A stretch of DNA of 64,000 nucleotides from JACCTU01 sp963769665 (GTDB lineage Bacteria > Actinomycetota > Thermoleophilia > Gaiellales > Gaiellaceae), in assembly GCA_963769665.1 (NCBI GenBank), contig CAVYMQ010000003.1, positions 1,674,001-1,738,000 of the forward strand. The letters are read 5' to 3'. The notes beneath the pieces were generated by a model, which searched no databases, had not been told where the DNA came from, and saw nothing but the letters and a program-made list of their open reading frames with translations. Both the position numbers and the translations under genes were made by a program. Below are positions 15,763 to 23,915 of this stretch, one piece after another; the stretch's first letter is position 1, and the number at the start of each line of letters is the position of its first letter.

Positions 15763-15904
15763 ACCATGGGCGCAGATCAGACACAAGCACATCGACACTG
15801 AGCGGAGTGCTGCTCTCTATCGGAGGGAAGTCCAGGCGTACAAACGCCTGCGCTGGCGCCTCGCGCGTGTCCTTGATCGACTCCGTCCGCACACCAACCG
15901 ATAG
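15749..15904 (+). CDS. Small basic protein (51 aa)
   Basis: A GTG start gives a 51-aa peptide of charged, amphipathic helix character: TGHTPWAQIRHKHIDTE, then YKRLRWRLARVLDRLR. The composition (Arg/Leu helix) and the frame with clear codon bias suggest a real small gene following the HTH gene, but the ribosome site is weak and the start overlaps a palindrome. Confidence 0.4.
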   Translation: MTGHTPWAQIRHKHIDTERSAALYRREVQAYKRLRWRLARVLDRLRPHTNR

Positions 15905-15956
15905 CCCAAGCTCCGCCAACGTCGGAGGGGTGGGTAGCTCCGTGGGCTGTCGCGAT

Positions 15957-16005
15957 CGCACCCCGCGCGCAGCTTCTCGCGGGAAGCTCCCAGTCTGGGA
16001 GCTTC
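15957..16005. repeat. 49-bp inverted repeat, left copy (contains hairpin)
   Basis: This copy matches the reverse complement of 19834-19882 at 43 of 49 positions. It holds a hairpin with arms GAAGCTCCCAG / CTGGGAGCTTC next to a GC-rich tail, and lies 8 bp past the JAB gene stop. One of the differences between copies is a compensating stem change (C:G to T:A), so the stem is conserved. It can act as a terminator and as a module boundary. Confidence 0.8.
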
Positions 16006-16012
16006 CCCCGCT

Positions 16013-16552
16013 TCACCAGCGCCAGTCCGGAACGTTCGTCGCGACCTTTGGCAGAGAGTCGAAGAGCTGGGCTTCAAGTTCGACCAGGGTCGGTTCAGCA
16101 GGTTGATCGGATCTGATCCAGTAGCGGACTTCACGGCGGCGGACTAAACCGGGCCAACGCGGTAGGTCGACAATCAATGCGAGTGGAGTCGGTGTCCCGT
16201 AATCGTCATTCGAGGCCAGTTGGTCGAGCGCTCGTGCGTCGCGCGCGCTTGGCAAGGGTGGCCCCCCAGGGTGTGTGTGCCAGTCGCCGAGGAAGGTCAC
16301 GTGTCCGTTCGATCGATCCCACGCCTGGTCGAAGAGGGGACGATGCTTCCGTCCGCTGATCTTGACGCCAAGCGGCGTGCCGCGCGAGCGCGGTGGCGTT
16401 GCGTGTGTGATCACGGCGCTACTTCTGTCTCTGAGCCAGTAACCGAGCACCCATCCACCCACCTCCCAAGGGCGGGCGGGTAGAGCGAGGAGATGCCTAA
16501 CGACGACGTCGTGACAGAACAGTGACGGCCGAGTCAGTTGCAGGTCGTACAC
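16013..16552 (-). CDS. JAB/MPN (JAMM) metallo-isopeptidase
   Basis: This 179-aa protein has the complete JAMM zinc site: Glu30 in PWEVGGW, then HTHPGGPPLPSARD with His92, His94, Ser102 and Asp105. Bacterial JAB proteins next to E1/E2 genes (CBASS Cap3, BilC) cut isopeptide-like bonds to remove or mature a conjugated protein. The start at 16552 overlaps the end of the E2-E1 gene by 19 bases, so it is co-translated with it. It is the last gene of the operon and is followed by a hairpin. Confidence 0.88.
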   Translation of the reverse strand: MYDLQLTRPSLFCHDVVVRHLLALPARPWEVGGWVLGYWLRDRSSAVITHATPPRSRGTPLGVKISGRKHRPLFDQAWDRSNGHVTFLGDWHTHPGGPPLPSARDARALDQLASNDDYGTPTPLALIVDLPRWPGLVRRREVRYWIRSDQPAEPTLVELEAQLFDSLPKVATNVPDWRW

Positions 16553-18240
16553 CTCGGGTGGACGGGCAGCCGGGTGTATTCGCTGCTCTGGCGTGCGCTG
16601 GACTCTGTGCGGAAGGTCAGGGTCGCGAGGTCGAAGTCTGCAGCCGGGTAATGGCCGTCGGCGAGTTCCTGGATCACGATCCGAACCGTTTCGGCTGCGG
16701 CCTGACCGATCTCAAAGTTCGGTCCGGTGAATGTCAGGTCGGCGCAGCCGCGTTCGGCGACAGTCTTCGGGTTCGGGTCGGCGCTGACGGGTGGGACGTC
16801 GAGACCATCTTGTTGTGCGAGTCCGAGGCAATCCCAGCAGCCACTGGCCCCTGGGCGTTGGACGAGGATCCGCGCTCCCCAGGCGCCGTCGCTCACATAG
16901 ACATGAACGACTGGAGTCTCGGTTGCCGCACCGAGCCTTGATACACGTGAGCCAGCGACTCCATGGGCGGATGCATTCACGATGACATTGCAAGCCGCGA
17001 GAGCGTCCGAGACGCGGTCATCGAGGGCCTGTGCACGTCCGAGCGCTCCAACGGCAGTTCCGCCGTATCGCAAGGGCAGGCTCTGGATTGCGAGGTAGGG
17101 GTTGATGCGCCGCAGCCGGCCCTCGACGGCAATGACCTTACGGATGCCGGTCTCGGAGAGGTCACGGTCGTGACGCACGCGGTTCGCGAGCGTGATGATG
17201 TCGAAGTCGACGAGTGTGAAGCCTCCGACTCCGGCGCGCGCGAGGTCGGCTGCGACGGGCGAGCCAAGGGCGCCGAGTCCGAGGATCCCGACGCGGCGGC
17301 TGTCAAGGATCTCAAGCTCGGGCTGCCGAACCCAGCGCTCGTCGGGGTGGAGATGGAACGGTCGCGGGAACTCAATCGCCGCGTCGCTCGGCCGGACAGC
17401 GGCAAACAACCACGCGTCGTGTACCTCGCCGCGGCCAGGCCCTTCGTCGGGATACACGAATCCGATCAGGGCGGGTAGTTCAGGTCCGTGTTTCGGTTGA
17501 TCGTGGCGAGCGAGCTCGATGGCGGCATCGACGATTTCCCGGTGGTTGTCGTAGAGCCAGTGAATGAGTTGGCGGTGTTCTTGAAGTGGGGGCGTCGCTT
17601 CGAGTCGCTTCCACGAGCCGGTCAGCTCTGTTGGCCCGGCGAGTGCATTGGCGGGCGGGCCGGCATCAAGCACTCCAGGGACTGGTTGTGTGGTTCGAAT
17701 CTGGGTGACTACCCCTCGTAGGGGGTAGAGGTTGGTGAGTTGTGCTCGGAAGTAGCCGCGGACGCCGCCCGAGACGTCAGCGTCAATCAGGACCAATGCG
17801 GAGCTCTCTGTGTGCTGGACGTAGTTGGCCCAGGGGTCGGGCACGTCTGCTTCCTCCGCCGCTAGTTGGTCGGGAGCGTGTTCCCAGAGATGCCAGAGGT
17901 GTTCGGCTCTGGCAACGGCTTCGGCGCCGTACATGGGTGGCTCGGTCCCGAGAACGTCGTGCGTCAGACAGAGCGTCCCGTCGGGCGCGCGGTGTCGACC
18001 GATGTCGAGCGTCGGCGCAATCACGACGGGATGATCTCCATCAAGGTACGCAGGCGGATAGGCAAGTACCGCTTCGACGCTGCGCTCGTCGAGGCGGAGG
18101 TGGCCGCGAAAGACGACCACCTCGCTCTCCTCGAACATCGCGCGGTCAAGCGTGAAGTCGTACCCGGCTTCCTCGAGCCACCGAGCCTCCTGCTCGATGC
18201 CCCGCTCGCCGGGTTCCCACCAGCGGCTCATCTCCGCCAC
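16534..18240 (-). CDS. E2-E1 fusion (ThiF-family ubiquitin-like conjugation enzyme)
   Basis: This 568-aa protein has an N-terminal E2-like domain (about 10-170) with candidate catalytic Cys91 in HRAPDGTLCLT, a linker, and a C-terminal E1 adenylation domain (310-568). The E1 has the nucleotide loop GLGALGS (321-327), VDFD (344-347), the Arg of LANRVRH (354), zinc cysteines CWDC (468-471) and CTTC (564-567), and a candidate thioester Cys499 in RGCADLTFTG. It resembles CBASS Cap2 in domain order. It should adenylate and transfer a small protein's C terminus. The GTG at 18240 is taken as start; ATG 18231 is possible. Confidence 0.88.
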   Translation of the reverse strand: MAEMSRWWEPGERGIEQEARWLEEAGYDFTLDRAMFEESEVVVFRGHLRLDERSVEAVLAYPPAYLDGDHPVVIAPTLDIGRHRAPDGTLCLTHDVLGTEPPMYGAEAVARAEHLWHLWEHAPDQLAAEEADVPDPWANYVQHTESSALVLIDADVSGGVRGYFRAQLTNLYPLRGVVTQIRTTQPVPGVLDAGPPANALAGPTELTGSWKRLEATPPLQEHRQLIHWLYDNHREIVDAAIELARHDQPKHGPELPALIGFVYPDEGPGRGEVHDAWLFAAVRPSDAAIEFPRPFHLHPDERWVRQPELEILDSRRVGILGLGALGSPVAADLARAGVGGFTLVDFDIITLANRVRHDRDLSETGIRKVIAVEGRLRRINPYLAIQSLPLRYGGTAVGALGRAQALDDRVSDALAACNVIVNASAHGVAGSRVSRLGAATETPVVHVYVSDGAWGARILVQRPGASGCWDCLGLAQQDGLDVPPVSADPNPKTVAERGCADLTFTGPNFEIGQAAAETVRIVIQELADGHYPAADFDLATLTFRTESSARQSSEYTRLPVHPRCTTCN

Positions 18241-18244
18241 CGGC

Positions 18245-18352
18245 TTAGCCGTAGTACCGGCCGTCGTCGGGCTTCGGCTTGGGCTTCGGCTTGTCGTCCG
18301 GATCGGGCGGCTTCGGCTTGTCCTTGTCCTTTTCGCGCTGCTCGTCGTTCAC
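18245..18352 (-). CDS. 35-aa Lys/Pro-rich peptide ending in Tyr-Tyr-Gly
   Basis: A GTG start preceded by the ribosome site GAGAGGAGG, 4 bases upstream, encodes a 35-residue peptide: a charged start (NDEQREKDKDK), a Lys-Pro repeat middle (KPKPKPKPDD) and the end DDGRYYG. It stops 4 bases before the E2-E1 start. It is too short for a ubiquitin fold and should be disordered. A C-terminal glycine is what an E1 adenylates, so it may be a Pup-like tag or the E1 substrate (inference). Confidence 0.65.
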   Translation of the reverse strand: MNDEQREKDKDKPKPPDPDDKPKPKPKPDDGRYYG

Positions 18353-18424
18353 GGGTCCTCCTCTCATGGGTTACGAGTACTGGGCCGGAGGAGTGAACCC
18401 CGCCACCTCCAACAGCGAAATGAT

Positions 18425-18440
18425 GTTCGCTATTCCGAAC
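18425..18440. promoter_or_regulatory. Operator candidate 1, GTTCG-N6-CGAAC
   Basis: GTTCG CTATTC CGAAC lies between the divergent operons. An identical-arm copy sits at 18484-18499. The XRE protein at 19356 is the obvious candidate binder. Confidence 0.55.
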
Positions 18441-18483
18441 TGTAGCAAACCAGCCGGAACTCCTGCCACAATGGCGGACAGAC

Positions 18484-18499
18484 GTTCGGCATGGCGAAC
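18484..18499. promoter_or_regulatory. Operator candidate 2, GTTCG-N6-CGAAC
   Basis: GTTCG GCATGG CGAAC overlaps the start codon of the ImmA/IrrE gene, 59 bp from copy 1. A bound repressor here would block its transcription or translation. Confidence 0.55.
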
Positions 18500-19372
18500 C
18501 AGCAGCTCTCACTTCTAGAGGAAGCCCAGGCGCTCCACCCGGGTCTCTCGGACGAGGCCGCAGTCGTCCGTGTCTGCGACGAGATCCTCCTTGCGGCGGA
18601 CGCCGAACCACCGGTGAAGGTCGAGGTGATCGCTTCGCTGCGAGGGATCGCGCGGGTCGAGAGCAGGGATCAACCTTGGGCCGGCATGCTCGCCCCGTCT
18701 CCGTCCGGATCCGGTCTGCTAGTCACGGTCAGAGCAAGCGATGGTTACGAGCGGCAGCGGTTCACGATCTGCCATGAGGCCGGGCACACGCTCTTTCCGG
18801 GATTTTATGAGGAGCGGCAGTTTCGCTGCAATGGAAGCAAGACGCGACTCGAACAGCTGTGCGACTGTGCCGCCTGCGAGCTTCTCCTTCCGAGACGCTT
18901 CTTCGTACCGGACCTCGGGCAGATCTCATTCGGCTGGCAGTCCGTGGAGGACCTGGCCAATCGGTATGAAGCCAGCATTGAGGCGACCTCCAACCGCCTG
19001 ATTGACCTGTGGGCTGGCGAACCGGCGTTGTTCATGGTTTTGCGGGAGCGCCACAAGCCGTCTGAGCAAGGGCGGGAAGACACCGCAGAACCTCTTCTGC
19101 GACTCGACTACTGCCATGGCAGTGAGGGAGCCGCTTGGCCGTACTCGCTTACTCACAAGTCTGCGTCCGAGGACTCGCCGCTCAATGCGGCGTTTCGAGG
19201 TGAAGATGTCGCCGCTATCGGCAATGTCGACGACTTCTTCGTGTCACCGATCGGACCTGTCGAAATTCATGCCCGCCGCTACGGAAGTGGGGGCCGTGTT
19301 CTTGCACTCATTCGTCCCGTCAACGGCCCCACAACTCGTAGGAGGAAGATCGTGCATGCCACGCGCACGTAA
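18491..19372 (+). CDS. ImmA/IrrE-family metalloendopeptidase
   Basis: This 293-aa protein has the zinc-protease motif HEAGH (95-99, in FTICHEAGHTLFP), followed by conserved helices (EQLCDCAACELLLP) typical of the ImmA/IrrE family. These cytosolic proteases cleave XRE-type repressors to switch on mobile elements or stress genes. Residues 180-293 form an extra C-terminal domain without a clear match. The ATG at 18491 is inside an operator candidate. The gene overlaps the XRE gene by 17 bases and is divergent from the conjugation operon. Confidence 0.87.
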   Translation: MANQQLSLLEEAQALHPGLSDEAAVVRVCDEILLAADAEPPVKVEVIASLRGIARVESRDQPWAGMLAPSPSGSGLLVTVRASDGYERQRFTICHEAGHTLFPGFYEERQFRCNGSKTRLEQLCDCAACELLLPRRFFVPDLGQISFGWQSVEDLANRYEASIEATSNRLIDLWAGEPALFMVLRERHKPSEQGREDTAEPLLRLDYCHGSEGAAWPYSLTHKSASEDSPLNAAFRGEDVAAIGNVDDFFVSPIGPVEIHARRYGSGGRVLALIRPVNGPTTRRRKIVHATRT

Positions 19373-19763
19373 AGAAACAGTTGGACAGCGGATCAAGCGT
19401 TACCGCGAAGACCAAGGCATGTCAGCCACGCAGCTTGCAGAGAAAGCGAAGCTCTCCAAGAGCTACGTCTCCGAGCTTGAGACGGCGCCCGACGACACGC
19501 GCGGTCCATCAGCCAACGTGCTTTACCGAATTGCCGATGCGCTTGGTGTTGCCATGTCCGACCTGCTGGGCCGCCCCATCATCGTCGACCGTACGAGCTC
19601 ACGTCCAGCGAGCCTCGTGGACTTCGGCAAGAAATACCGCGTTCCCGAAGCCGATCTCCGCATGCTCGAGAGAATCGAGTTCCGCGGCCATCCGCCTAAG
19701 ACTGCGGATAGATGGGCGTTCATCTACCAGGCGATCAAGAACAGCGTCGCTATGGACGGATAG
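19356..19763 (+). CDS. XRE-family HTH regulator (ImmA partner)
   Basis: This 135-aa protein has a Cro/C1 HTH at about 12-65 (QRIKRYREDQGMSATQLAEKA cut by the usual turn, then SKSYVSELE) and a C-terminal helical region (about 75-135) that may be the ImmA cleavage region. The ATG at 19356 follows a strong AGGAGGA. Pairing with an ImmA protease predicts a repressor of the divergent conjugation operon, relieved by proteolysis. Confidence 0.88.
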   Translation: MPRARKETVGQRIKRYREDQGMSATQLAEKAKLSKSYVSELETAPDDTRGPSANVLYRIADALGVAMSDLLGRPIIVDRTSSRPASLVDFGKKYRVPEADLRMLERIEFRGHPPKTADRWAFIYQAIKNSVAMDG

Positions 19764-19833
19764 GCAAGATGCCGGGGCGACTCTCTTTGGCTGCGCGCCG
19801 GGACTGAGTCAAGCAACGAGCTCCTCTGGCGAC

Positions 19834-19882
19834 GAAGCGTCCAGACTGGATGCTTCGCGCGAGAGGCTGCGCGCGGGGTGCG
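19834..19882. repeat. 49-bp inverted repeat, right copy (contains hairpin)
   Basis: It is the inverted partner of 15957-16005 (43/49 identical), 70 bp past the XRE stop. The hairpin arms are GAAGCGTCCAG / CTGGATGCTTC, with one mismatched pair. The two copies bracket exactly the five genes of the ubiquitin-like/ImmA module. Confidence 0.8.
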
Positions 19883-20008
19883 GCCTAGCAGACCACGGAT
19901 GCACCCTCCCCGGTTCGAATCGTTTGCTGGCTTTGTCTCTGGGTCGGGTCGTCCCAGGCGCTCGAGGTCGGGCGTTAGCAGTTCTACCGTGTGACGTTGC
20001 GGCCGCGG

Positions 20009-21241
20009 CTATGGCCTTGGTCGACTCGGGTTCTCGACAACCGCGAACCACCGGCGGGGCGGGAGCAGTCGTCCGCGGACGCACCGGCGCGTGGCGAGCT
20101 CGCATGTGACGACCGCGACCGAGTAGCCGTTTGCGCTCTCGCCGCTGACTACGAAGACCAGATGATCCGTGCCGTTGGTGACGAAGGACGGCACGCCTAT
20201 GTTGACGCCGAACAGCACAGGGATCGTCGATCTTGGAAGGCGAGTGTCGCTGACTACTTGGAGGCGTTCGTTGTCGACGCGCATGCGTACGAGCGTGTCG
20301 GACTGTACGGGCGCGACGATCTCGCGGCCGCGCCATGCGCCGCGCTCGATCATGGGCGGGAAGCTGCTGCGAACGAAGCGAGCGAGGTCCACGGTCTCCA
20401 AGACGCGAGCGCTCTGGACGTCGACGAGGCGTACGAGCGAGGAGGGGCTGTCCTGCGACGCGACCGGTAGGTGGGCGCCGACCGCGAGGCGACCATCGGG
20501 ACTCAGAGCCGTGACGCTGTCGAGAGGGATGCGGACGAGGGGCCCCGGGCCATCGAGCGCGTAGACGCCGGGCTCGCGCGTCTCGCGGCAGATCAGGCAG
20601 CGCCGGATCGCGACCAGCAATCGATCGCGAGCCCATGCGAGCACCTCGTAGGGGCCGGGCTCGGTTGTCCACTTTTCTCCGTCGACGACGACGTGCCCCA
20701 GGTACGGATCGCCGCCCGGCCCCTCACGTCGGCGGGCGTGCTCGCCTTGGAACCATGCCTGTCGGCCGTCGGCGCTCCACGCAAACGTCTGGGCGCCGCG
20801 CACCAATGTCTGCTCGCGGCTGCTGATGATGTCGCGGAGGACGAGCAACGGTGTGTTGTTCTCCCATGAGTGGTAGACGAGCTGCCGCCCGTTCGGCGAA
20901 GGTACGGCGAGCGGTCGTTCGGTCCCGATCAGGGGTGCGAGGACGGGACGTGACAGCCGCTGTCGGGCTTGTCCCGGGATGTGCAGTGTCGTGCCGGAGA
21001 CCCATGCGACGTCGGCGCTGGGTAGGGGCACCGAGCGCGGGCTCTGGGTCACGTCGAACAGGTCAAGCGCACGTGCCCCGATCGCGGTGCCGGCCAAAGC
21101 GAGTGCGAGCGTGGTGAACGCGAGGATGAGTCGCCGGCGCCGCACCCGCGCGCGCCCCAGACGGTCTGCCCGTGAGCGGACGTCGTCCCAATCGCTCTGG
21201 AGGTCTGTCGCCAACATCCGAAGCCGATCTTCGATGTTCAC
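20009..21241 (-). CDS. Membrane-anchored beta-propeller-like protein, putative anti-sigma partner
   Basis: This 410-aa protein has a short cytosolic N terminus (1-36, basic at the end), one transmembrane helix (about 38-58) and an extracytoplasmic part with WD40/TolB-like repeats (NGRQLVYHSWENN, WSADGRQAWFQ, LSPDGRLAVG). Its GTG start overlaps the stop of the ECF sigma gene (GTGA), as is usual for an anti-sigma factor. It lacks a zinc HxxxCxxC motif. Function as anti-sigma is inferred from position. Confidence 0.7.
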   Translation of the reverse strand: MNIEDRLRMLATDLQSDWDDVRSRADRLGRARVRRRRLILAFTTLALALAGTAIGARALDLFDVTQSPRSVPLPSADVAWVSGTTLHIPGQARQRLSRPVLAPLIGTERPLAVPSPNGRQLVYHSWENNTPLLVLRDIISSREQTLVRGAQTFAWSADGRQAWFQGEHARRREGPGGDPYLGHVVVDGEKWTTEPGPYEVLAWARDRLLVAIRRCLICRETREPGVYALDGPGPLVRIPLDSVTALSPDGRLAVGAHLPVASQDSPSSLVRLVDVQSARVLETVDLARFVRSSFPPMIERGAWRGREIVAPVQSDTLVRMRVDNERLQVVSDTRLPRSTIPVLFGVNIGVPSFVTNGTDHLVFVVSGESANGYSVAVVTCELATRRCVRGRLLPPRRWFAVVENPSRPRP

Positions 21242-21759
21242 TTTCGTACCTCCGTTTCTCCTTCGAGCGCGAAGCGCAGCTCGTCGTGCGCTTGCGCGAG
21301 TGTTGCCGCGACGGTGCCCTCCTTGATCCGCGCAATGCGCGCGATCTCTGCATACGAGAGGCCCGCGAAGTAGCGAAGGAAGACAACGAGTCTCCGTCTC
21401 GGCGGTAGCGCAGCCACAGCACGTGCGAGTTCTGGGTCGCGTTCACTGTCCATGAAGCCTTCATCGACGTCCTCGCCGAGTTCGGTTGTTCGTGCGAGTT
21501 CGCGCCGTTTGTCGAGCGCACGCCGCTCAATGCTGCGCCACAGCCACGCTTCTGGGGTGCCGCCGCGGAATCGGCGGCGCTGTGTCAGAGCATGAGCAAA
21601 AGCGTCTTGGACGATGTCGTGGGCGAGGTCGTGGTCGCCGAGAATCGCGGCCGCGCCGCGACGGAAGTTCGCGTAGCGACGCCTGTAGACGCCGGCCAGG
21701 TCATGCTCGGAAAGCGTCATCCCCGAGAGACGTGCGAGAGCCGCTCTTTCTTTAGCCAT
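21238..21759 (-). CDS. ECF RNA polymerase sigma factor
   Basis: This 173-aa protein has a region 2 (AGVYRRRYANFRRGAAAIL, then HDIVQDAFAHAL) and a region 4 HTH (SYAEIARIARIKEGTVAAT). It is an extracytoplasmic-function sigma factor that directs RNA polymerase to stress promoters. It is followed by its likely membrane partner with a 4-base overlap. It is one of five such factors between 21 and 31 kb. Confidence 0.9.
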   Translation of the reverse strand: MAKERAALARLSGMTLSEHDLAGVYRRRYANFRRGAAAILGDHDLAHDIVQDAFAHALTQRRRFRGGTPEAWLWRSIERRALDKRRELARTTELGEDVDEGFMDSERDPELARAVAALPPRRRLVVFLRYFAGLSYAEIARIARIKEGTVAATLAQAHDELRFALEGETEVRK

Positions 21760-21856
21760 CGACCGAATCCCGGTCTACTCCAGCTAGCGAGTGCATGAGG
21801 TGGCCACAAGCGGCCTCGAATGGGGCAGAACGTGGTCATCCCATCGGCGGATGAGT

Positions 21857-22582
21857 CTACGGTCGCAGTCGCGGCACCGGGATCACGAGCTCTTCTAGGA
21901 GCACGCCCTGGGTGTCGTAGGCGCGCAGCGTCTTCACGGGATGCCTTTCGAAGGTCGTATTCGCGGACTGCGTGTCGAGGAGGAAGTAGAAATCAACAGC
22001 CGTCTTGAAGTCGGTCGGGGCTTCATAAACGGCGGCTTCGAGCAGACGCCCGTCGATGAGTTGGATCTCGACGCGGGCGACGTTTTCGGCGATCGGCCCG
22101 GTGACGTAGAGGGGGTAGCCGTCAGCCCCACCGGCCATGTAGCCGATTAGGTGCGTGGGGGGCGGCTGTTGGAAGACGCTGTCTGGCGGCGCTCCGACTA
22201 CGGGCATCCCGCAACCAGACCCCGCGGGGTCGCCGTCAAGCACGACGCCCAAACAGATGCCACGCGTGCTCGTCCACGCTTGCAACGCCCAGCCCTCGCC
22301 GGTCGCGACCTCAAAGCGGTCGCCGATTCGCTTCGGGTCCGTTGGGCTGGCCCAGTGGTCGAAGACATCGAAGACGTCGTTGCCGACCGCGTAGCCAGTG
22401 CCGACCAGCGTGAAGATGGCAAGCATCGCCAGCGCGAGAATCGAGCGGCGCCGAGCCCGAAGCCGAGTCCAAGTGGCCGCGGGCTCCAGTTGGAGCTCAC
22501 GCTCGAGATGCTGCGCCAGTTCCGAGACACGGGCCTCGCCGAGGAAGGGATGCTCTGGGGGAGTCGGGATTACAGCGGTCAT
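21857..22582 (-). CDS. Membrane protein, putative ECF partner
   Basis: This 241-aa protein has a cytosolic N terminus (1-45), one transmembrane helix (about 46-66) and an extracytoplasmic beta-rich domain with two cysteines (residues near 108-124) that might form a disulfide. It resembles the product of 25704-26429 in layout (NDVFDVFDHWASP; FEVATGEGWALQAWTS against EITSGESWAMVAW), so the two are paralogues. ATG overlaps the sigma stop (ATGA). Probably an anti-sigma-like regulator. Confidence 0.7.
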   Translation of the reverse strand: MTAVIPTPPEHPFLGEARVSELAQHLERELQLEPAATWTRLRARRRSILALAMLAIFTLVGTGYAVGNDVFDVFDHWASPTDPKRIGDRFEVATGEGWALQAWTSTRGICLGVVLDGDPAGSGCGMPVVGAPPDSVFQQPPPTHLIGYMAGGADGYPLYVTGPIAENVARVEIQLIDGRLLEAAVYEAPTDFKTAVDFYFLLDTQSANTTFERHPVKTLRAYDTQGVLLEELVIPVPRLRP

Positions 22583-23172
22583 CGCACATCTCCTCTCTTA
22601 TGCAGCGGGACAGTCTTCGAGGCGGGTGCCGTTTCGTCCGCGGCCGCCAGCCGCTTTCGCGCCCGGAACAGCCGCGTCCGCACTGTTGCCTCAGGCACCC
22701 CGAGAGCGAACGCCGCCTCTGCGTGGGAAAGCTCTTGCCAGCAGACCAGTGCCACGGCCTCTAGTTCCCGGTCAGGCAGCCGGCCGAGCGAGGTGAGGAG
22801 CTTCCTCACGCTCCCCTCGCTCGCAAGCCGCTCTGTGGCCCCCTCCGCGAAGTCGGGTTCAGCTCGCTCCTTAGGAAGCCGCGCGAGCGCCGCCGCATAG
22901 CGGCGCCGCGCACGAGCGCTGTTGCGGACCAGGTTGTTCGCGACCCCATAGAGCCACGGGCGCACCTGCGCGGCTTCGAGGTAGACATTGTCGCGACGAC
23001 GCCAGGACTCAAGGAAAGTTGCTGAGGTCAGATCCTCGGCCAGGCACCAATCCCCGGTGCGGCGAAAGCAGAAAGCGTGGATTGCAGCTGCGTGCCGCTC
23101 GAACAGCGACGCGAAGGAGCTCTTGTCGCCTGCCTGCGCTTGCTGCCATAGCACCCCGTCATCAGTTCCCAT
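22579..23172 (-). CDS. ECF RNA polymerase sigma factor
   Basis: This 197-aa protein has region 2 (ASLFERHAAAIHAFCFRRTG, then CLAEDLTSATFLESW) and region 4 (ELSHAEAAFALGVPEATV). The sequence differs from the 21238 gene, being nearer to the SigE-like ECF group. It overlaps its membrane partner by ATGA. Confidence 0.9.
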   Translation of the reverse strand: MGTDDGVLWQQAQAGDKSSFASLFERHAAAIHAFCFRRTGDWCLAEDLTSATFLESWRRRDNVYLEAAQVRPWLYGVANNLVRNSARARRRYAAALARLPKERAEPDFAEGATERLASEGSVRKLLTSLGRLPDRELEAVALVCWQELSHAEAAFALGVPEATVRTRLFRARKRLAAADETAPASKTVPLHKRGDVR

Positions 23173-23423
23173 CGCCCCTTATTGTCCGCTCCCGCCAGCT
23201 GCGTTCGCACAGGTGCTGTCGGCGCGCTAGCGGCGGGACACGGCCCGGCGTCTGAGGACTTCAGAGGCCGGAACTTTTGAGGTCGGAGCGGGTAAGTGCA
23301 GGTGTGGAGGCGAGAGCATTTGGGCGAGATACAGCCGACCGAGCGGTTGCCGTGGGGCTGACCCTCGCGGGTCGAGGACGCTCGAGCTAAACAAACAGCT
23401 CGCGGGAAGCATCTAAGTTGGTG

Positions 23424-23915
23424 ATGCGGTTGCGTGGCGGGCTTGCGCTGGACGAGATCGAGCGCCTCTATAGACGTTCGTACCCGGTCTTTGTGCGCAC
23501 GGCCTCGGCGATTACCGGTGATCGGCGGGCGGGCGAGGACGCGGTTCAGGAGGCGTTCGTCGCTGCGGTTCGTGAGCGGCGGCGGTTCCGCGGCTCTGGC
23601 CGGCCGGAAGCGTGGTTGTGGACGATCGTCCTGAACTGCGCGCGGGAACGTCGTCGGCGGCTCCGCGACGAGAGCGGAGGAGACGAGGATCAGCCGCCTG
23701 CGATGGCGCAGGAGGAGAGCGCGCGCAAGATGTTGGTTCGGGAAGCGGTCGAGCGCTTGCCGGAACGGCAACGGCTGGCGATCTTTCTCCGCTATTACGC
23801 AGACCTCGACTACGAGACGATCGCCCGCGTGCTGGGCGTACGCCGGGGCACGGTTTCGGCGACTCTGCATTCGGCCCACGCAACGTTACGTGGGGCACTC
23901 CTGGAGGTGGACTGA
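23424..23915 (+). CDS. ECF RNA polymerase sigma factor
   Basis: About 163 aa with region 2 (IERLYRRSYPVFVRTASAI, then AVQEAFVAAVRERRRF) and region 4 (DYETIARVLGVRRGTVSAT). ATG 23424 is chosen; TTG 23418 and GTG 23421 are also in frame. The last base of the TGA stop starts the next gene's ATG (TGATG). The C-terminal half is close to the 25171 gene (LAIFLRYYADL in both), so these two cassettes are paralogous. Confidence 0.9.
   Translation: MRLRGGLALDEIERLYRRSYPVFVRTASAITGDRRAGEDAVQEAFVAAVRERRRFRGSGRPEAWLWTIVLNCARERRRRLRDESGGDEDQPPAMAQEESARKMLVREAVERLPERQRLAIFLRYYADLDYETIARVLGVRRGTVSATLHSAHATLRGALLEVD

Noticed and set aside
16534..18240. MoeB/ThiF cofactor-biosynthesis enzyme
   Set aside because: The E2-like domain in front, the JAB gene after it and the absence of moa/thi genes point to protein conjugation rather than cofactor sulfur transfer.
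18425..18499. LexA (SOS) boxes
   Set aside because: The arms are GTTCG...CGAAC with a 6-base spacer, the reverse order of the Gram-positive LexA box CGAAC-N4-GTTCG.
19883..19930. tRNA-like string ccccggttcgaatcg
   Set aside because: The T-loop-like sequence has no matching stem, acceptor or anticodon arm around it.
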